DNA of 22,291 nucleotides from Blakeslea trispora (GCA_025331445.1 JAIWNE010000242.1:1-22291); one strand, 5' to 3'; positions 7,553-16,446 are shown, counted from the stretch's first letter. Notes: a model not told the origin generated them from the sequence alone. Numbers and translations are program-made.

Positions 7553-8867
7553 ATGACATCTTTTCGATAGACGCGTTGGCTGCTGTTATGTTTGAAAGGG
7601 TGCCCTCCTGATTTCGTAGCAGTGTTGGACTTTCTCTTTTGCTGATCTCTTTCTCCCTTCTCGCATGACTATTCTTTTGCTTTTTAGTCCCCTTCAGTGA
7701 GGGAGCAGTAGAGAATAAGAGAGCTAGGAGTTGGAGTTAAAGGGGAGGATACTCTCACTCAGGATGTGACAGCTTCACTTTTTTTCTTTCTTTCTTTCTT
7801 TTTCGTTAGAGAGAGAGTTAGAGGGAGAGAGAGAGGGTGATGCCTGGACGTATGCTGGCTACCCTAGTCAAGTGAGAGCTGTGGTTCTTTGAGCTATGGT
7901 TCTTTACTAGGCAGGTTCAGACGTGGATATTAGAAGCAATTCGGGGAGTGCTTATGGAAGATGAAGAGCGGGGAGGGTGGGTACCCCTAGCATACAAGTT
8001 ATGTTTTCTTCATACGAAATATGACACTCTTTTTCCTTTCGAGTCTTTGACATATGCGACACTTTGAGGGTATTGGTTACCTTTGCTCTCATTGCTTGTC
8101 GTCAACCCCTAGGGATCCTCAGTAGGACGTTGGTATGGTCTTCCCCTGTTTTACCTTACGAGGTCACTCAGGCGGTATCTCGCACCGTGAGCTAGAGAAG
8201 AGGGTAGATTGAAGTCAACCTCCACGATTGGTTACCCTTGGAAACAGTTGTAATAAACTGGCTAATAGACTTCTAACATTATGTTGTTATAAATCCAATA
8301 AATAAACACTTGTTATAAATCTTACTTTTCTTTTTTTTTACTTTTTTTCTTTTTGCTCGCTAAAGATGCATTTCTTGATCACTTAATTTTGTTGAATGAA
8401 TAAGAGTTCAATCAATTCAGTAAATTATGCCTACATTCAATAAGCATTCTACTGACTGACACTAGGTTGCTCGATTACTGTTACTCTTATGTGATCAAAC
8501 CTATCTAAATCTACTGCTTGATCAAACCTAATCTCTACCTGACTTGGATGGAATGATGAACATCCTCTACACACTCTATTATGCTTGTCGATTGCTTCAT
8601 GATCCATCCTCAAGATTCATGCATATATTTCCAGCCCTTTATCTCTCTCATATAGTAGTGCTTTAACAAGGTGTGCTTTTGTTTGAGAAGCACTCTACTG
8701 ATCTCATACATGTTTGCATAGTCAAGGCTTATTCTTCTTACTTGATAGTATGTGCTACTCTCAGTCCTTTTTCTCTCTCAGTAATTGCATTATGGTCAGT
8801 AAGATGCTTAAACAACATAGTAAAGAGGGTGCAACGATAATTGATAGTGAACCTCTCATTTACTCTT
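7553..8867. other. Gene-poor stretch (copy 1)
   Basis: I see no frame worth naming. Contents include a TC/GA-rich segment (7779-7837), a 13-bp direct repeat GCTRTGGTTCTTT (about 7878-7906), a 12-bp direct repeat TTGTTATAAATC (8285-8322) and an AATAAA motif. The 7765-8278 part starts TGTGACAG and ends TAACA, so it superficially resembles a solo LTR. No target-site duplication was found. Copy 2 equivalent: 18234-19547. Confidence 0.5.
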
Positions 8868-8919
8868 ACTCACTCACTCACTCACTCACTCACTCACTCA
8901 CTCACTCACTCACTCACTC
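8868..8919 (+). repeat. (CTCA)n microsatellite at the copy breakpoint
   Basis: Thirteen ACTC units leading into CTCTCACAG. It marks where perfect identity with copy 2 ends: the next ~90 bp are homologous but carry three transitions, and homology then stops. It could also be the pyrimidine tract of an intron end. Confidence 0.93.
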
Positions 8920-8925
8920 TCACAG

Positions 8926-9009
8926 AAGGAAGATGGATCTTTCATTGCTTTACATGCTTCTCCACGTGATACATTCATTGTACTATTTCGGATAGGCAAG
9001 AATGGTTGA
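8926..9009 (+). CDS. Possible exon fragment (copy 1)
   Basis: Directly after CTCTCACAG the frame reads KEDGSFIALHASPRDTFIVL then FRIGKNG and stops at TGA. Copy 2 (19582-19665) keeps the frame but differs at three codons (A to T, P to L, T to A), all non-synonymous. This argues against strong constraint. No family recognised. Confidence 0.2.
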   Translation, partial: KEDGSFIALHASPRDTFIVLFRIGKNG

Positions 9010-9137
9010 ATGTAAACACATCAAAGAATACAACCAAATAAAAGATATGGCACAACAGTTATGTGCAACATACAACATATAATTACATTCAAGACAACAG
9101 CAGCTATACAACAATTAACACCACATACTAAGTTAGA

Positions 9138-9252
9138 TACTTTCTACTATTATAAACAACTCTGTAAATTACAGTAATACTGAAATTCACAATCAGACAG
9201 GAAACCCTTATTGTTTCCAATTGAAGAATTCAACATAAACATCAATAGCTGT
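9138..9252 (-). pseudogene. Diverged relative of the 6563-6665 minus-strand fragment
   Basis: On the minus strand the landmarks TTGGAA, TTTCCTGTCTGATTGTGA and TTTACAG align in order with TTGGAA, TTTACTTGTCTGATTGTGA and TTTACAG of the 6766-6497 region. By eye roughly two thirds of about 90 bases match. In-frame stops and a frame slip interrupt it, so it is not functional. It lies in the spacer present only once, next to the recombinase fragment. Confidence 0.5.
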
Positions 9253-9476
9253 CATTATACATAAAAAGCAATATGATTCAGGATTGATTACTCATACAAT
9301 TACTCTCAGTTTAAAATCAAGGATAAACCATTCCTAAATCCTTTAGTATAAATGCTCTTGTAAAGATCAGAACAGATAGAACTCTCTCACACTTTTATTC
9401 TCAATAAATTTGTATAACCCGTTTCAAAGTACTTACTCTTTGATCTCACTTTCTGTCTGTCATACAAACTTCACAG

Positions 9477-9733
9477 TTACCACCGAATCTACCACTCTTT
9501 ATTCCTTGGTCTCGTCTGCTGCCTTGGACAAAAATATCGACAAAAGTGATATAGTCGCTTTGGGCAATTGGAACCACTCACAGACCTTTGAAAGCCATTA
9601 TCAGCGCAACCATATGCTCCAAGTCGAATTCGCTTCTACACTCCTAACTGTTGAGGACGTCTCTGTCTCTCCTGGTATGGGCGAAGAAGACGGACACTTT
9701 GAAGATGCTTTAGATACTCTGGATCAGCAATAG
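9477..9733 (+). pseudogene. Tyrosine recombinase C-terminal fragment
   Basis: The frame reads SSAALDKNID, DIVALGNW, then SQTFESHYQR, and ends after a Glu/Asp-rich tail at TAG. GNW-x(4-5)-TFE-x-HY is the C-terminal box of tyrosine recombinases, as in DIRS, Ngaro or Crypton elements; the Y of HY would be the nucleophile. The expected HxxR box should lie just before SSAA, where this frame reads TTLY. His-Ser-Leu is present in another frame (CACTCTTTA), so about two bases and the Arg codon appear lost. The N-terminal and core parts are missing. A 3' splice-site lookalike (ACTTCACAG) ends at 9476, which is why I start here; the frame is open from 9410 with no ATG. Element family undecided. Confidence 0.65.
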
Positions 9734-9764
9734 TAATCTTCCTAATTTGTTTCTCTGATGGTTT

Positions 9765-10278
9765 AAGGATTAGCAGTCATTGCAAAAAAAAAGCAAAGTA
9801 AACCTTCCCTATTTAGAAGGATTAGCAGCCGTTACGAAAAAAAAGCAAAGTAATCCTTCCCTATTTAGAAGGATTAGCAGCCGTTACGAAAAAAAAGCAA
9901 AGTAATCCTTCCCTATTTAGAAGGATTAGCAGCCGTTACGAAAAAAAAGCAAAGTAATCCTTCCCTATTTAGAAGGATTAGCAGTCATTGCAAAAAAAAA
10001 AGCAAAGTAAACCTTCCCTATTTAGAAGGATTAGCAGCCGTTACGAAAAAAAAGCAAAGTAATCCTTCCCTATTTAGAAGGATTAGCAGCCGTTACGAAA
10101 AAAAAGCAAAGTAATCCTTCCCTATTTAGAAGGATTAGCAGCCGTTACGAAAAAAAAGCAAAGTAAACCTTCCCTATTTAGAAGGATTAGCAGTCATTGC
10201 AAAAAAAAAGCAAAGTAAACCTTCCCTATTTAGAAGGATTAGCAGTCATTGCAAAGTAATCCTTCCCTATTTAGAAGG
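9765..10278 (+). repeat. 52-bp tandem array, 10 units, A-B-B-B higher-order pattern
   Basis: Units start at 9765, 9817, 9869, 9921, 9973, 10026, 10078, 10130, 10182 and 10234. Type A has GTCATTGC and AAACC; type B has GCCGTTACG and AATCC. The order is A B B B A B B B/A A A', where the eighth is a hybrid and the tenth lacks 11 bases. Every junction after a B unit contains TAATCCTT-CCCTATTTAG-AAGGATTA, a perfect 8-bp inverted repeat around a 10-bp spacer; after A units one pair is mismatched. The array starts 31 bp after the recombinase stop. The A-type ATTGCA9 sequence is matched in reverse by T9GCAAT at 10293-10306. Confidence 0.97.
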
Positions 10279-10411
10279 TGCATTTTATTTTGTTTTTTTT
10301 TGCAATCGTTTTTACCATGGAGGCAAATATGGAATCTACTCACAGGGACCTTTGACTTATAGATGCTTGCTGTATCCAACTAAAGCCCAGCAAAAAGAGG
10401 CAAAAGAATAG

Positions 10412-10561
10412 TGGGAGTACGACAGAGGAACGTCTTGTTTCTGTTTTGCAAACCTGAACCAACAACTACTCAGGTTATATAAACGGTTGAGACAGCGCTC
10501 GTATCCTGAGCAAATGCAGATGCAGAGTAGGCACCAGTTGGAAGGAAAATGTGCTAGTTGA
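10412..10561 (+). CDS. Possible coding exon, 49 codons, unknown
   Basis: Open plus frame without an ATG near its start. It reads ANLNQQLLRLYKRLRQRSYP then EQMQMQSRHQLEGK, a basic, Gln-rich, helical-looking segment, and stops at TGA. The opposite strand is open over a longer distance (10824-10357), but half of that is the heptamer array. It lies in the single-copy spacer. No family recognised. Confidence 0.2.
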   Translation, partial: WEYDRGTSCFCFANLNQQLLRLYKRLRQRSYPEQMQMQSRHQLEGKCAS

Positions 10562-10672
10562 ACAAGTGTCTCGCTGCAGAATAGGCTGTAGCTACTGTTG
10601 ACTTCGAAGGTAAGATAGATAAAAGAGGACAGAACAAGGTGACACATCGAACGTAGAAGGTTGAGTATTGAA

Positions 10673-10765
10673 TACTGGATACTGGATACTGGATACTGGA
10701 TACTGGATACTGGATACTGGATACTGGATACTGGATACTGGATACTGGATACTGGATACTGGATA
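10673..10765 (+). repeat. Heptanucleotide array (GGATACT)n at the repeat junction
   Basis: About 13 units running directly into copy 2 (GGATATTGAC). Base 1 of the window starts with the same GGATATTGAC, so the sequence left of the window may carry the same array, or the assembled contig begins there. The minus-strand ORF with repeated IQYPVSS is the translation of this array and not a gene. Confidence 0.95.
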
Positions 10766-11030
10766 TTGACTAGGCATATAGAATGGATAGGTCGAACACG
10801 GGTCACGCACAAACTATATGACACAAGATAGATTACGAGCGGTAGTCAAAGAAGCAAAGTAAGAGACAGAAATAAAGAAGAGATATACGCAAGTGGATTG
10901 CACTGGATTGTACTGGATTGCATGAGACTACAATGAATTGAACTCGGAATAGTGTGTGTGCAACCTGCATTATTATGGCCATGGCCATAGTTGTTGGAGA
11001 CATGTTTGTGATTTCACACAAACTACATTT

Positions 11031-11130
11031 GAGAACTATTGAGAACTATTGAGAACTATTGAGAACTATTGAGAACTATTGAGAACTATTGAGAACTATT
11101 GAGAACTATTGAGAACTATTGAGAACTATT
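11031..11130 (+). repeat. 10-bp minisatellite (GAGAACTATT), 10 units
   Basis: Copy-2 counterpart of the array at 271-429, with ten perfect units and identical flanks. The six-unit difference is one of the larger length differences between the two big repeats. Confidence 0.97.
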
Positions 11131-11406
11131 GAGGCTTGCGTGTTAGTATGGACACCTTTTGGTAGACGGACGCCTACCTGATGACAACAATACAATGCTC
11201 AACAGCAATTACTCATCGTACTTTTCAGCATAATGGACGGAAATGCTGTCAAAAGAGTTTATGCTTGTACGCTTATATCCAGATGAGTAAAAGCATAAGA
11301 TCAAGAAAGATGTTTTTGTGTATAACTAAAAGGGATTGAGAAGATGCATTTGATGTTGAGCACAAGACTAGAGAAAAGTTGCATGGATGCAAAAGAACCA
11401 AAAAAA

Positions 11407-11464
11407 AGAAGAAGAAGAAGAAGAAGAAGAAGAAGAAGAAGAAGAAGAAGAAGAAGAAGAAGAA
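11407..11464 (+). repeat. (GAA)n microsatellite, copy 2
   Basis: Uninterrupted GAA repeat at the position equivalent to 706-777. Interruptions present in copy 1 are absent. Confidence 0.95.
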
Positions 11465-11852
11465 AATGTTTAAAGCTCAAAGCTTTACTACTGTCAGCCA
11501 AGTACATCATCCTTTGGTGTTTCCAACCTGAATTCAGATCCTGTGGTTAGAGTCAGAGTGCGTGAGTGTGTTTATCACTGCTATAAAGTAATCCCTTATT
11601 GCTATCAGTCATACCGTCATTTCACTGACATGTCAGAACAGAGTTATTTGTGACCAAATTACCAATCATACTCTTCCAGTAATATATATACATATATATA
11701 CATATATATGAGATGGTGTTGACAAAATCTGCTTTATAAAGATACATCTCGAGTGTTTTTTCCCATCTCTTGTTCTATAGAAAATGTTTGATCTGTCTTT
11801 TCAGATGGATCCAATGAACCCTTACAATAATGATACAATTGTATCAATAAAG

Positions 11853-11868
11853 TAGAGAGAGAGAGGGA

Positions 11869-11931
<63 letters not shown>

Positions 11932-11950
11932 AAGAAAGAAAAGACAAGGA
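11853..11950 (+). repeat. (GA)n microsatellite, copy 2
   Basis: Counterpart of 1164-1260 with one interruption (AAG) and a GAAA tail. One base is missing just before the tract, which breaks the Arg/Glu frame open in copy 1. Confidence 0.9.
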
Positions 11951-12396
11951 AAGGGATAGAAATGCGAGAGATAGATCCAAATAAGACATAATAAAAGGAA
12001 ACAAAGAATTTATGCATTTTTGCAACAAAACAAAGCCAAGGAGGAAAAAAAAAGAGTGAAGTCTAGATGAAGATTGCAGCTAAAAGAGAGTAAATCTGCA
12101 GTGATGGTTGAGAAAAAGTAGAGATAAAAAAAAAAGAAAGGAGAGGCCCAAGAGAGTTATGGTCATAACAGAGGCTATGGTTGAATAAGCAGGTGAAATG
12201 CCAAAGACTGAATGCTTACGTTTCTGTCAAGATGACTGCAGCTTATGCTGACAGAGATCATTCCGACAGCTACAGTAGTCGCTCGATCCGAGGGTGTTTG
12301 ATCTAAGGGCATTTGATCTAAGGGTGTCTGATCTAAGAGTATGCTCAATATAAGAGTGGACATTTCTTGACAATGAGACAATGGAGCACCAAGTGA

Positions 12397-12552
12397 ATGG
12401 AGGATGATCTTTTTCCCTCCTTTTGTTCAAAGCGACCGATAATATCCGACGTATGTTGGATTAGAATGCATTGGTATGGCTTGGCTTTTGACTTGATTTT
12501 GAGAGAAGGCTTGATAATCCCAGACACATACCAGAGATGGCAAAAGCAGTAA
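12397..12552 (+). CDS. Possible short coding exon, 51 codons (copy 2)
   Basis: Same sequence as 1707-1862, with the same ATG, stop and candidate splice sites. No difference from copy 1 was seen. Confidence 0.22.
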   Translation: MEDDLFPSFCSKRPIISDVCWIRMHWYGLAFDLILREGLIIPDTYQRWQKQ

Positions 12553-12911
12553 CGGATTCGGATTCGGATTCGAACAACAGAACAAAAGGAGACAATAAAT
12601 AAAAGCTTTGGTTTTTGACGCCAGCCAAGTTCCTCTTGAATTTTTGAAAGGCTCTTCTTCTCTTCTTCTCTTCTTGACAATCAGAAAAGTCTGGCTTCAA
12701 CGTGATGCAGTACACAGACGACACACTATTATCGAGAGAACATGTGAAGCTTCAAGAACAGCAACTACTCGTATTGTTTTTGTTCGGCTGCATATCGTGG
12801 TTATAAGTATCTTCAACATGATTCTATAGAGAAGAGAAGAAAAGAAAAAGAAGAAAAAAATAAAGATAACACGGACCAGTTCAAATCGATCGTGAGGTAT
12901 GGATGTAAACA

Positions 12912-13006
12912 AAAGAAAAAGAAAAGAAAAGAAAAGAAAAGAAAAGAAAAGAAAAGAAAAGAAAAGAAAAGAAAAGAAAAGAAAAGAAAAGAAAAGAAAA
13001 GAAAAG

Positions 13007-13038
<32 letters not shown>

Positions 13039-13103
13039 GAAAAGAAAAGAAAAGAAAAGAAAAGAAAAGAAAAGAAAAGAAAGAAAGAAAAGAAAAGAAA
13101 AGA
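12912..13103 (+). repeat. (GAAAA)n pentanucleotide array (copy 2)
   Basis: Near-perfect GAAAA repeats with one A-rich interruption at about 13007-13020, ending GACAGCTGTC exactly as in copy 1. Preceding it (about 12866-12910) is a mixed-base stretch (ACACGGACCAGTTC...) missing from copy 1. The long Lys/Glu and Phe/Ser ORFs across the array are artefacts of the repeat. Confidence 0.95.
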
Positions 13104-13325
13104 CAGCTGTCAAGAGTTAGTTAGCTCTATGAATACGGCAAGAACGAAAGGCTTGAGTTGTATGAAGAATATGTGCTTTTCTGTTTGATTGATCCATATC
13201 AATAAACATAACCTCACCAGAACACAAAAGACCTTTATGGTGCGCATTTTGATCCGTGGAAAGAGGTATACGCATAGGATACCTAAGTATCCACTATTTT
13301 AGATTCATACAACAACGTCAATTTC

Positions 13326-13376
13326 GCCACCTCCATCTCTGCCACCTCCATCTCTGCCACCTCCATCTCCATCTCC
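13326..13376 (+). repeat. 15-bp tandem repeat, copy 2
   Basis: Counterpart of 2661-2711. It is followed by one extra base (CTCCACC versus CTCCCC), so the minus frame that reads through in copy 1 does not do so here. Confidence 0.9.
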
Positions 13377-13392
13377 ACCTTTTCTTCTTTGC

Positions 13393-13838
13393 TCAAAGAA
13401 TGTAGCGACAGGATCCATCTGTCTTTTCCTTTTCTTCTTTCACAAGCACTTTGATCACTGTTACTACTGTCATCCCACTCGACGTCTCAGACATCTTTGG
13501 TCTTTTCCTAAGCAGACCTACTCTCGCCTGCTGTTCCAAATCACAAGTAACCAGTTTCATCCTCACTTCATACACCTGTCCATACCTAAATAGCAAAACT
13601 AGCCATCTCCAACCTGTTTATTTTTCACTTTATCTTTTTTTTTTTAGTATAACCAAAGCCATTTGTTCCTCACTTTGCGTTTTTTGGGCCTTTTCTATCT
13701 TCTCATTCAACTTTCTTTCTTGTGTATCTATGTATGTGCTTGCTTTGTCTCCTTGTCTTTGTCTCATTTTTTTAAATCCTTCCATCTTTTCTTCTCTCTC
13801 TCCCTTCAACTTGTTCCAATTTGATTTTGGGCGAAACG
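13393..13838 (-). CDS. Possible coding region, minus strand (copy 2)
   Basis: Counterpart of 2645-3169. The downstream frame ends earlier (13393) because of base changes near 13398-13402. The upstream charged frame is preceded in another frame by an Ala-Pro-Val-Thr repeat encoded by the 12-bp array at about 13852-13900, which is broken in copy 1. Function unknown. Confidence 0.2.
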
Positions 13839-13851
13839 AAGCTGTTTATTG

Positions 13852-13900
13852 CTGGTGATGCTGTTACTGGTGCTGTTACTGGTGCTGTTACTGGTGCTAT
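13852..13900 (+). repeat. 12-bp tandem repeat (GCTGTTACTGGT), copy 2
   Basis: Three regular units and flanking partial units. The 12-bp period preserves reading frame on either strand. It is uncertain whether this is translated. Confidence 0.85.
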
Positions 13901-14269
13901 TGCCTCTGTATATCAGATATTGAATACATGAACCATCCAACTAATCAGTCGTTCAGCAGATCTCCTTCTCAGAGTACATCATGTCATTTCGTTTCGTTTC
14001 GTTTCTCCATGACAAAGGAAGCAATGTCTTGCACTGCATTGTGTAAAAGCAAAAGAAGCTGACGCAAATTGTTCATTGCTCGTCTCCTATTACTTCCACC
14101 TTCATTGTTATAAATATAGCATCCATAAATATAAGCGCATATATATACATATATATGTAAAACTAAAGAAAAGTGCACGAAAAGCTAGAGAGGCAGTCAT
14201 ACACAATTCAGGTCCATATATAGGTGTGTGAATATACATAAGCGCAAATATAGATAGACACATATATGA

Positions 14270-14292
14270 GTGTGTGTGTGTGTGTGTGTGTG
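14270..14292 (+). repeat. (GT)n microsatellite, copy 2
   Basis: Counterpart of 3598-3616, slightly longer and without the interrupting TT. Confidence 0.9.
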
Positions 14293-14294
14293 TT

Positions 14295-14392
14295 CGCAAT
14301 GCCTTGGACAGACATAACTTCTAATCCTACAAAGTTGGCGGACAAGACGGAAGCGGCGATCAGCTTTCCACTCCATCTCTTTTGGTGTCCAG
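14295..14392 (+). repeat. Local ~100-bp repeat, element A (copy 2)
   Basis: Counterpart of 3619-3714; differs by two bases' insertion at CTCCATCTCTTTTGG. Confidence 0.85.
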
Positions 14393-14760
14393 TGTCAGAA
14401 AAGAGAAATAAACAGAATAAAAAAAAACAGCATATTACCCACAGAAAGAATCAACCAGATAACAACCCAATCAAGGACGCGTCCTTTCCGAAGAAGAGAC
14501 CCCCATCACAAGCTCAGAAAGCTTACGAAGCCTAGTTTTTCAGGAAGAACCGGGACACCGCTTTCAACATAATCCAGAGAAAAAGAAAATGAAGAGAGCG
14601 TAGTACACAACACAACAGCTCACGATGTTCATCTTACGAAAAGACTACTTACCGGCCGAGGGTATTGCTGAATCTATATCAGTTCTATACTTTTTGTTTT
14701 TTTTGTATGTCGCAAACAACTGAAGCAAGGTGCAGTACCCATTTCCATGTGTGAATGCTA

Positions 14761-14860
14761 GCGATGCCTTGGACAGACATAACTTCTGATCCTGGGTTGT
14801 TGTGCGCGGACAAGACGGAAGTAGCGATCAGCTTTCTACCCCATCCCTGTTGGTGTCCAG
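14761..14860 (+). repeat. Local ~100-bp repeat, element B (copy 2)
   Basis: Counterpart of 4078-4176 with the indels resolved, giving a closer match to elements A and C. Confidence 0.85.
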
Positions 14861-14905
14861 AAAAAAGAAAGCACTTACAAAGTTGCACGGTCAATGCAAA
14901 TGCTC

Positions 14906-14988
14906 GCGATGCCTTGGACAGACATAACTCCCAACCGAAAGTGTTTAGTGCCTAGACTGGACAGATGGTAGCAGTCGGTAACCTACTC
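14906..14988 (+). repeat. Local ~100-bp repeat, element C (copy 2)
   Basis: Counterpart of 4222-4302. The left landmark GCGATGCCTTGGACAGACAT is intact here. Confidence 0.7.
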
Positions 14989-15428
14989 TGTCATCTTCAG
15001 TTAGTAATAATATACATACATACGCGCAAAAGAACACATACATACATATACAAAACCTTCCTTTCTTACTTGCAAAGTAGCACAGCCAATACAAGCATTC
15101 AAATCCTATTTCGCCATTAAACACATCCTAAGACAAGATTGACCTAATCAGTGACAACGACTTGACCTTTTTTTTTCTTCTCTCTCTTCAGATGCCCTAA
15201 AAGTGTGATATTTGCAGTCTCAGATAGATTCAATGAGAGGGAACTCGATTTTTTTTATTAAAAAGAAAGAGAGAGAACTGATTCTACTGCAAGTCCATGT
15301 TGTGTTTATATATTATTTCTATCTCGGTTTTAATCAATCACTCCGTTATAATTTTATCTGTATGAGCAGTTTTCCTACTAGGATGACTGGTCACCTTAAT
15401 TGAAAGATGGCTGTAGCCAGATTTTATC

Positions 15429-15450
15429 CTCCGCCTTGAATAAGGTGGAG
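15429..15450 (+). other. Hairpin: 9-bp stem, 4-nt loop (copy 2)
   Basis: Identical to 4744-4765. Confidence 0.8.
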
Positions 15451-15713
15451 ATATATTGTTTACTTGATTTATATCTTGGAGAGATAATAATTATGCTCGA
15501 CAAGATATGTTTAATCTTGATTAGTGTTTCAATATATCAGGTATAACTGTTTCATACTTGTTCACTTGTTTCGTTGGATGTTTAGATCAGTTTAGATTAG
15601 GTGATAACGATAGACAAGCCCTTTGTAATTATGTCTCAGAACTATCTTTATCCAAGTAATGATTTAGTCTTTTCTTATAATGAAATCTCTAGAATCATTG
15701 CTTGTTCTGTTAG

Positions 15714-15911
15714 ATGCTGCCACCTTGGTGTTATAAGGCCCATGCAACCATCCTGCTATCACATGTGTCATGTCATATAGCCATTTCAAGTATTGATGAG
15801 AAGAGAGTCAATGAATATAAATCTGATCATGCTTTCAATGTGTTAGCTAGGCACATTGAACGCTTTATATATCATATCATCGCTTTTTACCAATGCTTGT
15901 TAGATGTTTGA
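15714..15911 (+). CDS. Short ORF, 65 codons, unknown (copy 2)
   Basis: Identical counterpart of 5029-5226. Confidence 0.2.
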   Translation: MLPPWCYKAHATILLSHVSCHIAISSIDEKRVNEYKSDHAFNVLARHIERFIYHIIAFYQCLLDV

Positions 15912-15942
15912 TTTCAGGATTACCTCTGGTAATATCTGAAAT
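15911..15942 (+). other. Hairpin: ~14-bp stem, 3-nt loop (copy 2)
   Basis: Identical to 5226-5257. Confidence 0.85.
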
Positions 15943-15983
15943 GATTTTAAGTTTCCAACTTTGTGAACATTGTTTGATTTATT

Positions 15984-16012
15984 GTTATTTTGACATTATC
16001 TGTCAAAATAAC
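15984..16012 (+). other. Perfect 12-bp inverted repeat, 5-nt loop (copy 2)
   Basis: Identical to 5299-5327. Confidence 0.9.
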
Positions 16013-16032
16013 CTTTGATGATGATTAATTGA

Positions 16033-16323
16033 ATTTTCGATTATGAGTCGTTCTGGCTTCTGTGTATGCCCAAATACGACATGTTGGAAGCATGGTTAAC
16101 TTCTGGCAGATACATAGGAGCGTGGTTAACTTCTATGAAAAAAACAAAAGGAGTTTAGTATAGCTCTCGATCTCAAGGGACCTGAGGTCTTGAAGCTACA
16201 TCACGAAAATCTTTGAAGCGTCATGAACTTCTTGGGATGGATGATGAGGATTTTGAAGAACCAAGGACTTCATCAATTCCAAGAGAAAAGGAGATAACCA
16301 CTAAAAGCGTAGCGAACTTTTAG
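16033..16323 (+). pseudogene. Possible broken coding region (copy 2)
   Basis: Three plus frames follow one another. 16033-16158 (41 codons) contains a doubled motif around EAWLTS and GAWLTS, from a repeat of TGGTTAACTTCT. A frame to 16216 contains EFSIALDLKGPEVLKLHHEN. 16186-16323 (45 codons) contains HELLGMDDEDFEEP and ends in TAG. The joins fall at A-rich or T-rich runs, as expected from indel errors. The middle and last parts faintly recall the end of a SAM-type helical domain, which is a guess. The last stop lies inside a hairpin (16300-16324). Copy 1 has extra bases that break the first and last frames. Confidence 0.25.
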
Positions 16324-16324
16324 T
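16300..16324 (+). other. Hairpin: perfect 8-bp stem (copy 2)
   Basis: Identical to 5617-5641. Confidence 0.8.
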
Positions 16325-16346
16325 CGCCATAGGGTCTTGGCCATCG

Positions 16347-16446
16347 GCGCCAAATTATTTCTAGCTTAAGCGCCAAACTTTTTTTTTCCACTGCGTAATT
16401 TATTTTTTTGAAAGTACGCCAAATTTTTTTTTGAAAATACGCAAAT
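16347..16446 (-). promoter_or_regulatory. Cluster of TTTGGCG-type boxes (copy 2)
   Basis: Counterpart of 5664-5763 with the same four boxes in the same order. Confidence 0.35.

Larger units (their letters stand above)
1..9011 (+). repeat. Large direct tandem repeat, copy 1 (~9.0 kb)
   Basis: The block recurs in the same orientation at 10761-19667. The offset between copies falls from 10760 at the left edge to 10656 at the right edge, because repeat tracts differ in length. The last shared bases are TTGAAT at 9006-9011 (19662-19667 in copy 2), after which the two sequences are unrelated. Differences are mostly one-base indels and array-length changes. I saw no clear substitution between about 4.3 and 8.8 kb. 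The left limit is unknown because copy 1 is already in register at base 1. The block holds microsatellites, short ORFs and hairpins but no recognisable intact gene. It could be a real recent segmental duplication, or two haplotypes or misjoined reads placed in tandem. Confidence 0.97.

Noticed and set aside
7765..8278. Possible solo LTR (starts TGTGACAG, ends TAACA, with an AATAAA-like motif inside).
   Set aside because: No 5-bp target duplication (CAGGA on the left, TTATG on the right), no primer-binding site or internal coding region nearby.
9765..10278. CRISPR-like array.
   Set aside because: Units are contiguous 52-bp tandem repeats without unique spacers, in eukaryotic-type sequence.
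10673..10765. Telomeric or subtelomeric repeat.
   Set aside because: GGATACT is not a known telomere unit such as TTAGGG, and the array is internal.
10357..10824. 155-codon minus ORF with repeated IQYPVSS.
   Set aside because: Half of it is the GGATACT heptamer read through; the 21-nt periodicity is three heptamers. No independent support.
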